From Asparagopsis taxiformis (lineage: Eukaryota; Rhodophyta; Florideophyceae; Bonnemaisoniales; Bonnemaisoniaceae): a stretch of 64,000 bases of DNA. The stretch covers positions 1 through 64,000 of the forward strand of contig JALQPE010000479.1 of NCBI GenBank assembly GCA_030407315.1. Reading direction: 5' to 3'. This document shows, piece by piece, positions 1-9,284 of the stretch. Below the pieces are notes generated by a model, which was not told the origin of the DNA, ran no database searches, and saw only the letters and a list, made by a program, of their open reading frames with translations. The number at the start of each line of letters is the position of its first letter. Position 1 is the stretch's first letter. The translations under genes and the position numbers were made by a program.

Positions 1-11
1 GATGACCAAAC

Positions 12-1480
12 ATGAAGAGATATCCAAACAATCTAATCGCCCGAAGCCTGCAAAAAACCGATCAGCTACAGGAAGCTATGTCAAACGAACATTCCGTAAC
101 TGGGAACCGTTCACCACCCAACACACACCTTTTCACAATTCTACCTTCCGCCCGCACCGGTACCATTAGCAAAACCAATCTGCACCACCGCCAAGTCACC
201 AGGAATGTGGTGCTCGTTCCACGGTTCGCTTACGCACTGGACGAAACATTGTAGAGCTCGCCAAATTCACCTCACACGCACAAAGACAGGCCATACAAGC
301 TCGAAAAGCGATCTGGATCTGAAACCTCCACCACCACCGCCCCCACCACACTTAAAAGTACAGTAAAATGCCTCCTCAGCTGACTCTGACACCGACACGT
401 CAGACTTCGTAAGTGAACTCGCTCCCAAACACTTCATCCTGGACTCCGGTGCTAACCCATCGTACCTTACATAACCCGTACCAGGAATGGAAAAGGTCAA
501 CCATACCACAGTCATCTCAGATGGTACCCACACATCCATCACACACTGTGATAAACTTTCTATCCCCCTCTCTAAATCAAATTCCCTCCCATTACACATG
601 GTCTCGGTAGCTCCACAACTCTATAAAAACCTCCTATCCGTTGGACAAATCACAAAAACCCATGATGTCCTCTTCCAATCTAAACGAGCTTTCATCACCA
701 AGAAGGGAAAAGCACCTTCCCCGAAAAATACCGTTGCGATCATCCCTCTTAAGAAGAACGCTCTATAAGAGTTTACTGCCCGACCCATACAAAAAGGATC
801 TGCCAACGCTGCTCGTACTTTCAACCACCCTCGCAAAAAGTCCAACCAACCAAAACATTCCAACAAGATCCTCCCCACCTCGAACGCCCGCCGAATCCTC
901 CGCACACCCATTCAGAAATCCTTCTCACCACGATTCAAAAAAATCCAACGCCCCTTAAGGAAACCAGCACCCAAACGAAAATAAGAACCACGCAGCAGAC
1001 CGACACCGAAAATCCATGTAGATCTCCCTTCTACAATACGTGACTACTACAACTGGCACATGAAAATGAACTACGTGCACCCCATCAAATTACACTTCAT
1101 GGCCAAGAACAAACTAGTCGACAATTTGCCATCGACCCTTCTTCGTACACCACCACTGTTTACGTGCTCGGGATGCGCACTTGGAAAGAAATCCGTCGCT
1201 CCCTTCCACCGCACTATCCGCCGCAGCCAGATAGGCACCCACGTCCACATCGACATTTGCGGCCCTCTCCCGACTGAATCATTCCTAAATAACAGGTACT
1301 TCATAACATTCCTCGACGAAGGAAGCCGCTATTTGCACATAGAATGCACACCTGCAAAATCAGACGCCCCTTCTCATATCACAGACCACATAAACCATAC
1401 CCATCACACCACCCCCATCGCATTGAACACCTAACATCGGACAGTGCCAAAGAATTCTTCACAAAGTCCCTCACAGAATT
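12..1480 (+). pseudogene. Copia retrotransposon pol remnant (zinc knuckle, protease, integrase N-half)
   Basis: Degenerate 5' half of a Ty1/copia polyprotein. Around 200-260 one frame reads a zinc-knuckle-like MWCSFHGSLTHWTKHC. The same frame then gives the aspartic protease motif LDSGANPSY near 450, with TAA stops near 370 and 470. A gag-pre-integrase stretch follows (HTTVISDG through LLSVGQI). At 1050-1250 there is the integrase HHCC zinc region (YNWHMKMNYVHP, then CSGCALGKK) and the first catalytic Asp (HIDICGPLP). The second-Asp region (LTSDSAKEFF) appears in another frame near 1440. The fragment stops abruptly at about 1480, where the candidate gypsy LTR begins, so it was probably interrupted by that insertion. 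Frames change several times. It is clearly dead. Confidence is high for family and moderate for exact limits. Confidence 0.75.
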
Positions 1481-2221
1481 TGTAGCAGGTAGAAAATCCG
1501 CTGGAGCGGCAAACCACCCGACAGGTGTCCCGAGCCTCGGTAGAGGAAGCGGTAGAGCAGATGAACCTTATAGGTACCCGGCGGGTAATCTCGTAAGAGA
1601 GAAGGTATCGCTACCCGGAGGGGGTTGTGCGATTATAGCGCTCACGCGAGGTGCGTATTAATGGAGCAAGATGACGTAATCCGTCGAGCTGTTGGCTAAC
1701 CCTAAGGTTTTCCCGGAGAGGGGTTGAACAATAGGTATGCGAACACTGTTCCAGTGGGTCGTAATTCCACTTGAGTTTACGTTACTCTAGAAACCGTGCC
1801 TACTGGCTATTCCAGTGGCAGTTTTATACTAAGTCTACTGTAAGCTAGGGTTAGTGGTTAGGAATAAATATCCAGTTGTTGACAAACCAGAGCCCAGTTA
1901 ACGGCACTCGCCTACCCGCGAGGTTATTGCCAGTTAGGCTTACATTGTAATGTATGGCTGATCAGCCTAAGTTAAAATTTGCCCCTTGTGGGGTCTTGGC
2001 CGGGGCCGATAGGCCCGGGTGGGGTTATTTGTCAGCCTTAGCTTGCCCTAAGTATAGGAAACACGCCCAGTTGGCTGGTGCCTTCTGATTGGCACATCCC
2101 GTAAGTGGGTATCCAATAGGGAAGCGACACAGCTCGATCAGCGAGGACCGCCAGGCGGTACGACACGGCCCCCTCCTGAGAGATTTGTCGTCCCGACAAA
2201 ATTTGATCAAATAAAATTACA
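1481..2221. repeat. candidate Ty3/gypsy LTR
   Basis: The block starts TGTAGCAGG and ends AAATTACA, the TG...CA form of an LTR, and begins exactly where Copia integrase homology stops. Downstream at 2227 a TGG-starting stretch (TGGCTGTGGCC) could be a primer-binding site if the element reads on the plus strand. Read on the minus strand it would be the 3' LTR of the chromovirus whose pol lies at 15585-12554, but no convincing polypurine tract adjoins it. I see no second copy in the window, so the LTR call rests on its ends and position only. Confidence 0.45.
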
Positions 2222-2973
2222 ATTTTTGGCTGTGGCCGTTGCATTGTGCAATTCAAAATTTTCCCGCGCGCGGCGCGTGCACACTAAATGTGTTGTCCAT
2301 CCGACTCTTCCCGAGTTCCGCCCGACCGTTTCCTGTTGGAATCAATACCTGTTACAGGTTCATCATCGTCCTAACGCAAAACAGCGCATTCACCCCTTCG
2401 GTGCCCAACTGCGTCCACGCATTCGCGTCCTTTCCATTATCCCTCAAAGGGTTTTTGCGTCCATCTGCTAAATAATTAGCCGCGTGATCGCACGAGCGGT
2501 GCCAATTCGAGGCTTGCATTCGCCGTTTCGGCCCATTGCCTCGCGATCCCCTTCCTGGGTTGAATAGCGCAGCTCCCTTCCGGAGACTTAAGCCAATAGG
2601 CCACTTGTTCGTCCCGCTTCAGGGTTTTTATCAACGTCCGTCATCGCCTCTACTGGCTTTTAGGATGACCCTCGTGCTCCGATTCAATTCGAATCCTCCG
2701 AAGAGGAAGGAGACAGTATGGGTTCGCCCAACCGCCCGACCACACGCTCCAGCGTTCGCCGTCCCACGACTCGCCACCAAGCTTCCTCCTCCCCCACCGG
2801 GGTTTCGCCTACACCGGCTAAGTCTTCGTCGACTTCCGTGCCACGCGCGCCGTCAGCCACCGTGGCTCAATCGCAAACGCGAACGCGTTCGACTGCCGCC
2901 AAAGGCCCCGCTGATCCAGCGTCGCCTGCTGGCAAGGTTGCGAACACACAAGCACGTTCCGAAGAGACGGTCC

Positions 2974-3461
2974 TGTTGAAGCACTGGAATTGGCCCTGAG
3001 GGGCTCAATTACGTGAGAAAACTTTGACCCTCGATTTCTCCTAGAAAGAGTGCTCTAGGCGCTCCGAAACCTATCTCATCGTGTTCAGCGTGCCCGAATT
3101 AGTAGGGTAGCAACTTCTCCGAAGCTTCTACGACCTTTCTTCATGGAGATAATAGCGTCTGAAGTTTCAATTTGTTTCTCATACTTTCAATTAGTAATTA
3201 GAAATGCCAGGATGGGTTGCCATCATGGCAGAGGGAAAATGTTATGATAAGTGTACACGTGTGGATGATATGATAGAGAAGCCCACGTGTACCAGATTGG
3301 CAGCGGGTGCTTGCTAGGACAGACTGTCAGTGACAGTCTGTCTGGAGCAGCCATGAACAGGCTGTCCTTAGCACCGCCGGGGCACCTCGGCAAGAATACA
3401 AATAATGTGGTGAGCTCGCAGATTCAATAAACGCTCGGTAAGCGACCAATTCGTTCCAACA
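2974..3461 (+). repeat. Copia 5' LTR
   Basis: 488 bp from TGTTGAAGCAC to GTTCCAACA, paired with 8797-9284. Differences seen by eye: GAAG/GGAG near the start, ATGGCAG/ATAGCAG, GGCAAG/GGCGAG and ATGTGG/ATGTAG. It holds the element promoter and polyadenylation region, with AATAAA at 3426-3431. Confidence 0.93.
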
Positions 3462-3481
3462 GGTTATGGGCCCAGCGCGCT
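3462..3481 (+). other. Copia primer-binding site, internal iMet tRNA
   Basis: Immediately after the LTR the sequence GGTTATGGGCCCAGCGCGC is complementary to the anticodon stem-loop of eukaryotic initiator tRNA-Met (which contains GGGCCCATAACC), not to its 3' CCA end. This is the half-tRNA priming used by Drosophila copia and related elements. Confidence 0.8.
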
Positions 3482-4123
3482 CGTAGGTCGTTTCTTATTC
3501 TCTAGCGCTTCGGTAAGTGCGTCGTTTGCGTCGGCGTTCTCTTACCTATTTCGTCTCGTTCTCGCCTCGTTTTCTCTTCTCTTCGTTTGCGCGCTTTTCT
3601 TCCGTTCTGCGCCTTCCCGCGCTTCCGCGGTCTTGCTGAGCGTCTCCTCCACGCTGCCGCGGCCATCACCGCGTTCTTCCTCGGCCGCCGCGCACCTCTG
3701 TCGCCGCGCCGCACGTCTGTCGCCGCTCCGCGCCGACACTATGTCATCCTGTCATCCACACTGTGTCACACTGACACTCTGTCATCTTGCCATCCGTCTC
3801 TTGGTCATCGTCATCAGGTGACATCATTCTTCTATCTGGGGTTCGCGTGCGAAGGAAAAAGTTTGGCCAGCGTCGCTGCTGGGACTCGAACCAAGGCTCT
3901 GTACATCTCCGTGGACCGTCCAACCGACTCGGCTACCGGGCCACTCAAGGCCCAATTAGTGGAATCGACCTTTTCTTTTATATTGGCTAGTCTATACCTT
4001 TCTCAACTCGGTCCTGCTCTTGTAAGACAGTGACCTTGTCCTGATCGGTATAGCGTTATAGCCTTTACATATCACCGAATAAACTCATCGGACGTTTGGT
4101 TTTCTCATCAACTCTATCCACAA

Positions 4124-4220
4124 GTAAGTTTATACCTTTCACCTTTCGGTCTATTTCAAGGTTTAGACCTTAGTATTGATCGGTATAACTTCTAACTCTC
4201 TTGTTCTCTTCTCTCTGCAG
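4124..4220 (+). other. predicted spliceosomal intron in the Copia leader
   Basis: 97 bp with donor GTAAGT (after CAA), a branch-point-like CTAAC at about 4192-4196, and a pyrimidine tract ending TCTCTCTGCAG. It directly precedes the zinc-finger ORF, which has no ATG at its own 5' edge. The ORF is therefore probably translated from a spliced message. Another strong donor (GTAAGTG, about 3512) lies upstream and may be used alternatively. Confidence 0.55.
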
Positions 4221-4618
4221 TGTCTAGCAGTGACGAAGACCGCGTGGAACCGCGCAACGACGAGCAGCCTCCCAGGCTTCGTCGCGAGGGGGAGTCTCTT
4301 CAAGACCGGGTCTTCCGCAAAGCCTACAGCATCGCCGAAAGGAGGGATAACAAGAAGGCAAACCGCTCGAGGTGCCATCACTGCAACGTCTTTCTCAACT
4401 CCGCCGAGTCTAGAGTCGCACACTTCAGCGGCTCTAGACATAAGAAGACTATCGAACGCCTCAAGGAAGGTTGTCTCAAGGTCTGCAAGCCCTGCGGTGT
4501 CATCGTTCGCACCCAGAGCGAGTTCGACAACCACCTCCGCGGTAGCCGCCACCGTGGCATCGAAAAGACTCTCAAAGCCGCTAAAGCCTCTAGGGCTTCC
4601 TCCTCCTCCGATAAGTAG
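4221..4618 (+). CDS. accessory protein with two U1/matrin-type zinc fingers, inside Copia element
   Basis: About 132 residues between the 5' LTR and gag. Two fingers have identical spacing, C-x2-C-x12-H-x5-H: the first begins CHHCNVFLNSAES, the second CKPCGVIVRTQSEF. This spacing is typical of U1-C/matrin type (double-stranded RNA or nucleic acid binding) fingers. The N-terminus is acidic and charged (SSSDEDRVEPRNDEQ) and the tail is Ala/Lys/Ser-rich. The frame is intact although pol in the same element is broken. The 5' end is at a predicted splice acceptor, so the start codon must lie in an upstream exon I could not place. Copia elements normally carry only gag-pol, so this is an extra cargo or regulatory gene. 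It may act in packaging, RNA binding or nuclear transport; that is inference. Confidence 0.7.
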
Positions 4619-4801
4619 TACTCCTCTTCTCTAGACACACTAGAAATCTAGCTGATTTCTCCTTGATAAACCTTGTTTCTTGTTCTCCACTCATCTTGCT
4701 CTTAGCTAAAAGTCTCTATCCTATAGATCCCAGCTTGGCCCTAGACGACTATCGGTTGTCCACTTGGGAAGGGTCGAACAGATAAGACTTACTGCAGAGC
4801 C

Positions 4802-5770
4802 ATGGAGAGCACTTCATCCGGCATTCGCATTGAAAAGCTGGACTACTCCAACTTCCACTCATGGAAGCAAAAGATGGAGCTCATCCTCGGACACCGCGAG
4901 GTGGACGAAATGATCGATCCTGACCTACGTCCTCCACGCCCTGCAGACCAGGAAGCACTGTCCAAGTGGCTTCGCAAAGATAAGACTGCTCGGATGACCA
5001 TCGGGATCACGTTGTCTGATGAGATGCTCAAGAACGTCTCACACACCACTACTGCTCTGGAAATGTGGCAGGAGATCTGTAACGTGCACCAAAGGCACAC
5101 TCTCCTAAACAAACTAGCTGCAAGGCGTGACTTCTATACTGCTACTATGAAGCCCGGTGAACAGATGCTCGTCTACATCAACCGTGTTCGACAGATGGCC
5201 TCGGTTCTCAGCTCTATGCGCGTGATCATCGACGACAAGGAAATGGCTATGGCTGTCCTCAATGGCCTTCCTTCTTCCTTCCAGACACTCATTACTGCTC
5301 TTGATGCTATAGGTGATGAGGACCCTACATTCACCTTCGACAAAGTCCGAAGTCTCCTTCTTCAGGAGGAACGTAGAGCTTCTATTCTGAAACCTGGAAG
5401 CTCTTCTTCTGACTCGGCTGCATTATTATCTAGGTCTGGGAAACAGCCCGGCAGTAACCGAAAGAAATGCACTCATTACGGTCGTACCAACCACACTGAA
5501 CCGTATTGCTGGCAAAAGTATGGCCGTCCATCCAGCTCTCGGCCTGCAAGGTCCAAACCTTCTGCCATGGTTACTCTCACCGATTCAGAAGGCAATCCTC
5601 CATCAAACACGGTTTCCGCGTCTACTTTCCATAATGATGAAGAGAAAGAGTATGTTTGCCTCATGTCAACTACGCCTGGATCTCTTCATACATCAACTTG
5701 GTACATAGGCTCTGCTGCCACCTCTCACATGACCTTTGATCGCTCCGTGTTTGTTTCCTATAAGGAATAA
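4802..5770 (+). CDS. Copia Gag with start of protease
   Basis: Starts with ATG in GAGCCATGGAG. Residues 1-220 match the Retrotran_gag/UBN2 capsid type (KLDYSNFHSWKQKMELIL, W-Q-E-I motif, LNKLAARRDFYT, VLNGLPSSFQ). A zinc knuckle follows in a basic region (CTHYGRTNHTEPYCW) but its second cysteine is replaced by Tyr. The frame then runs into the retroviral-type protease, where the usual D-S/T-G-A reads GSAATSHM, so the catalytic Asp is lost. The frame closes at 5770. Pol resumes one frame away after about position 5764, so a single-base change separates gag-protease from integrase. Confidence 0.85.
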   Translation: MESTSSGIRIEKLDYSNFHSWKQKMELILGHREVDEMIDPDLRPPRPADQEALSKWLRKDKTARMTIGITLSDEMLKNVSHTTTALEMWQEICNVHQRHTLLNKLAARRDFYTATMKPGEQMLVYINRVRQMASVLSSMRVIIDDKEMAMAVLNGLPSSFQTLITALDAIGDEDPTFTFDKVRSLLLQEERRASILKPGSSSSDSAALLSRSGKQPGSNRKKCTHYGRTNHTEPYCWQKYGRPSSSRPARSKPSAMVTLTDSEGNPPSNTVSASTFHNDEEKEYVCLMSTTPGSLHTSTWYIGSAATSHMTFDRSVFVSYKE

Positions 5771-8700
5771 CACCGTTCTCCGTAACTCTGGGAAATAAGT
5801 CTACCTCAATGGCAGTCGGCCGTGGTGATGTTCGTTTAATGATCTCTCTATATGGGGAAATAAAACAGTGCATACTTCGTGACGTCCTCCACGTTTCCTC
5901 TTTTGTATTTTCTCTCATCTCCGTCAGCACCCTCACTACTCGAGGCATATCGGTGCAGTTCAACAACAATACAGTCATCCTGAATCAGAACAACAAACCG
6001 ATAGCCACTGGACGGAGAAGCAAGGGACTCTATGCCATTGATCTCTTCTCGTCAGAGGCCCCAAAAGATCATGTGCAGCAAACAGCCTGTGTGGCCTCGC
6101 TACAGCTCTGGCACGAGCGGCTCGGGCATGTCAACAAATCCGGTATCTCACGCATGGAACAGCTATCTGCTGTGAAGGGCCTCCGAATCAAATCTCAGAA
6201 ATCAGATGCAGGTGCCCCATGTGAAGGATGCATAACCGGCAAAATGCCCCGAGCAGCTATTCCAAAGCTCTCCGAAACGAGAGCATCTGAGCTACTCCAG
6301 TTGGTTCACACAGATCTGGCAGGGCCGATGGAAGTACTCTCGAAAGGGGGAGCTCGATACTTTGTGACGTTTATTGATGACAAGTCCCGATGGCTAACGG
6401 TATACCCGCTTCACCGTAAGTCCGACTGCTTCGACTCCTTCCAGAGATTCCTGCGCATGGCTGAAACGCAAACTGGTTGTACACTCCGCCAACTACGTTC
6501 GGATGGAGGGGGAGAGTTCTTCTCAAACGACTTTACCTCCTTCCTCGACAGCAAAGGCATCAAACGTCAGACCACCTGTGCATACACTCCGCAACAGAAT
6601 GGTGTGGCAGAGAGAATGAACAGAACCCTCAAAGATCAAATTCGTGCCATGCTCCATCACAGCAACATGAGATCTGGTATGGTAGGAAACCGAGTATTGC
6701 TCATATGCGAACGTTCGGAAGTAGATGCTGGTACAAAACGCCTGATAAACGCCTGATAAACTTCTTTAGACCCTTGATTTGCGGGCAAAGGAAGCAATTA
6801 TGCTTGGATACGCAAGCTCCCAGAAAGCCTACAAACTATGGGACACAGCAAATGAAAAGGTAGTTTTGTCGCGAGACGTAGTGTTCGACGAGCTGCAAAA
6901 GAAGCGTTTGCCATCTTCTGATACAGACTACAACGGCGTTGATGCTGCTTCTGAGTCCAATACTGAGCCATGGGATGGAGACGGCAAGTCTGGTCTCTCT
7001 ATCAAACAGGATACTCCTCCTCCATCCCATTCGGACTCTGACTCTGACACCAACGCTCCACAACCTCAATCTCCTCCACCAACTCCCTCAGCATCTACTG
7101 ATGAGTCTCTCCTTAACGCTCCGCGTAAATCTTCTCGATCTCGTAAACCTCCGGGTGAGTGGTGGAAAACAACTGCCCTTGTCTCCACTACTGCTGATAC
7201 CACTCCGGAACATCTTCTTACCTTCACTGAGGTGACCAAGGGGGAGGAGAAAGATCTCTGGATTGAGGCCATTCAGTCCGAGATGGATTCCCTCGAAGGG
7301 CAAATGGCACCTGGATTCTGGTCCCCCGCAATGAAGCTCTCAACCTCCTCACTTCGAAGTGGGTCTTCAAACGCAAAGATGTTGTCAGTGAAACTGGTGA
7401 GCACTCGATCAAACACAAAGCTCGACTCGTAACTCGAGGATTCCAGCAGAAGTACGGCATCGACTACGCCCAGACTTATGCCCCCGTTGTCCAGTTCTGT
7501 ACTCTTCGCATGTTCTTTGCGCTCACTGTCCACCACGATTTGCACTGCGATCAAATGGACGTCAAAACAGCCTTCCTCTACGGAGATCTCGAGCAGGACA
7601 TATTCATGGAGCAGCCGGAGAGATTCGTCGACTCGAAGCATCCAGACCATGTCTGCAAACTGCAAAAGGCTCTATACGGACTCAAACAAGCTCCGAGGCA
7701 GTGGCATGCTAAGATCGATGACTTTCTCATTTCACAGCTCGACTTCCAGAGCTCTCCGTACGATCCATGTTTCTACGTCAGGTATCGTGACGACTCTATG
7801 ATCATCATTGCACTATACGTCGACGATATTCTTCTTGCTTCAAGCAGTAGAGATATGTTGGATGAGCTGAAAGCAGAGTTCAGTAAGCGTTTCGAGATGA
7901 AGGATTGTGGTAGAGCTCGGGTATGTCTTGGCCTAGAGATTGCGCGCAACACCTCCAAAGGACTGCTACACTTGAATTAGTCCCGCTACGATGAGAAGGT
8001 ATTGGAACGGTTTGGAATGGAAAACGCAAGTCCCGTTGTTACGCCAATGTAAGCTCAGATCTCTGTCGGGGATACAGAAACTGAGCCCATCGACTCTACG
8101 CTCTATCGCAGAGCAATTGGTAGCCTGATGTACCTAGCGGTGGGAACTCGCCCTGACATCACATTTGCCGTTGGGAGACTTGCACAGTTCGTTGAGGCCC
8201 CGACAAAAGCTCTCTAGGTAGCCGTTAAACGTGTCCTACGCTACATCGCTGGTACACGGGACTTTGGCGTGATGTACAGAGCTACAGCAACACTTGCACC
8301 AGTCGGGTACAGCGACTCGGACTGGGGCGGTTGTACTATCAACCGGAAGTCGACTAGTGGCTATGTCTTCAAGATGGCTGGAGGAGCGGTGAGCTGGAAG
8401 TCTCGTAAGCAAGGCTGTGTAGCCCAGTCTTCCTCAGAAGCCGAATACATGGCTCTCAGTGCAGCAGTGAAGGAGGCAATCTGGCTGAGAAACATCGTTG
8501 GTTTCAGCAGCAGCACAAATCCTGCAGATCCTATCCTCATCAATGTGGATAATCAAAGATCTATCAAAATGGTTAGGAACGATGCTTCTGGAACCCGCAC
8601 GAAGCATATCGACATTCGGTACCACTTTGTCCGCGATTGCCTCCTCGAAGGGATGTTCGATATCGACTACTGTCCAACATCCGATATGGTAGCGGATGTC

Positions 8701-8850
8701 CTCACTAAGCCTCTGCAAAGGATTCAGTTCGTCAAGCTTCGTGAACTTATGGGGGTAACTACCAGATCATTAATCGAGAAGGTCAAAGAGGGGGAGTGTT
8801 GGAGCACTGGAATTGGCCCTGAGGGGCTCAATTACGTGAGAAAACTTTGA
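5764..8850 (+). pseudogene. Copia pol: integrase, reverse transcriptase, RNase H (defective)
   Basis: Integrase at 5800-6750 keeps the HHCC zinc site (WHERLGHVNKSG, CEGCITGK) and D-D-E (HTDLAGP, RSDGGGEF, GVAERMNRT). A small deletion and frame change near 6680-6780 removes its C-terminal linker. 6779-7432 continues with the usual acidic, Ser/Pro-rich spacer and the start of reverse transcriptase, then shifts frame near 7300. RT at 7440-7980 has MDVKTAFLYGDL, YGLKQAPRQWH and the catalytic YVDD (LYVDDILLAS). RNase H at 8250-8700 contains GYSDSDWGG and SSSEAEYMAL. In-frame stops lie at 7978 (TAG), 8050 (TAA) and 8215 (TAG). Translation would end inside the 3' LTR. Not functional. Confidence 0.9.
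8786..8796 (+). other. Copia polypurine tract
   Basis: AAGAGGGGGAG immediately precedes the 3' LTR TGTT. This is the expected plus-strand primer. Confidence 0.8.
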
Positions 8851-9284
8851 CCCTCGATTTCTCCTAGAAAGAGTGCTCTAGGCGCTCCGAAACCTATCTC
8901 ATCGTGTTCAGCGTGCCCGAATTAGTAGGGTAGCAACTTCTCCGAAGCTTCTACGACCTTTCTTCATGGAGATAATAGCGTCTGAAGTTTCAATTTGTTT
9001 CTCATACTTTCAATTAGTAATTAGAAATGCCAGGATGGGTTGCCATCATAGCAGAGGGAAAATGTTATGATAAGTGTACACGTGTGGATGATATGATAGA
9101 GAAGCCCACGTGTACCAGATTGGCAGCGGGTGCTTGCTAGGACAGACTGTCAGTGACAGTCTGTCTGGAGCAGCCATGAACAGGCTGTCCTTAGCACCGC
9201 CGGGGCACCTCGGCGAGAATACAAATAATGTAGTGAGCTCGCAGATTCAATAAACGCTCGGTAAGCGACCAATTCGTTCCAACA
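8797..9284 (+). repeat. Copia 3' LTR
   Basis: 488 bp, TGTTGGAGCAC to GTTCCAACA, nearly identical to 2974-3461, and followed by the target duplicate GGTCC at 9285-9289. Confidence 0.93.

Larger units (their letters stand above)
2974..9284 (+). mobile_element. Ty1/copia LTR retrotransposon, nested, recent
   Basis: A complete element of 6311 bp with two 488-bp LTRs. It is flanked by the 5-bp target duplication GGTCC (2969-2973 and 9285-9289) and inserted in frame into a gypsy-associated ORF. Internal order is: primer site complementary to the anticodon region of initiator tRNA-Met, an intron plus zinc-finger ORF, gag, protease-integrase-RT-RNase H, polypurine tract, LTR. By eye the LTRs differ at only about four positions, so the insertion is young. 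Pol nevertheless contains three in-frame stops, frameshifts and an internal deletion. This copy was therefore probably mobilised by proteins supplied in trans. Confidence 0.95.

Noticed and set aside
267..599. Minus-strand ORF with a run of glycines
   Set aside because: It is the antisense of a CCACCACC stretch in the Copia remnant.
2025..2475. Several short ORFs in and after the candidate gypsy LTR
   Set aside because: Overlapping on both strands with no domain; they fall in LTR or leader sequence.
3502..4033. Arg-rich and Ser/Leu-rich ORFs in the Copia leader
   Set aside because: Low-complexity C/T-rich leader read in various frames; no conserved motif. It more likely contains untranslated exon and intron sequence.
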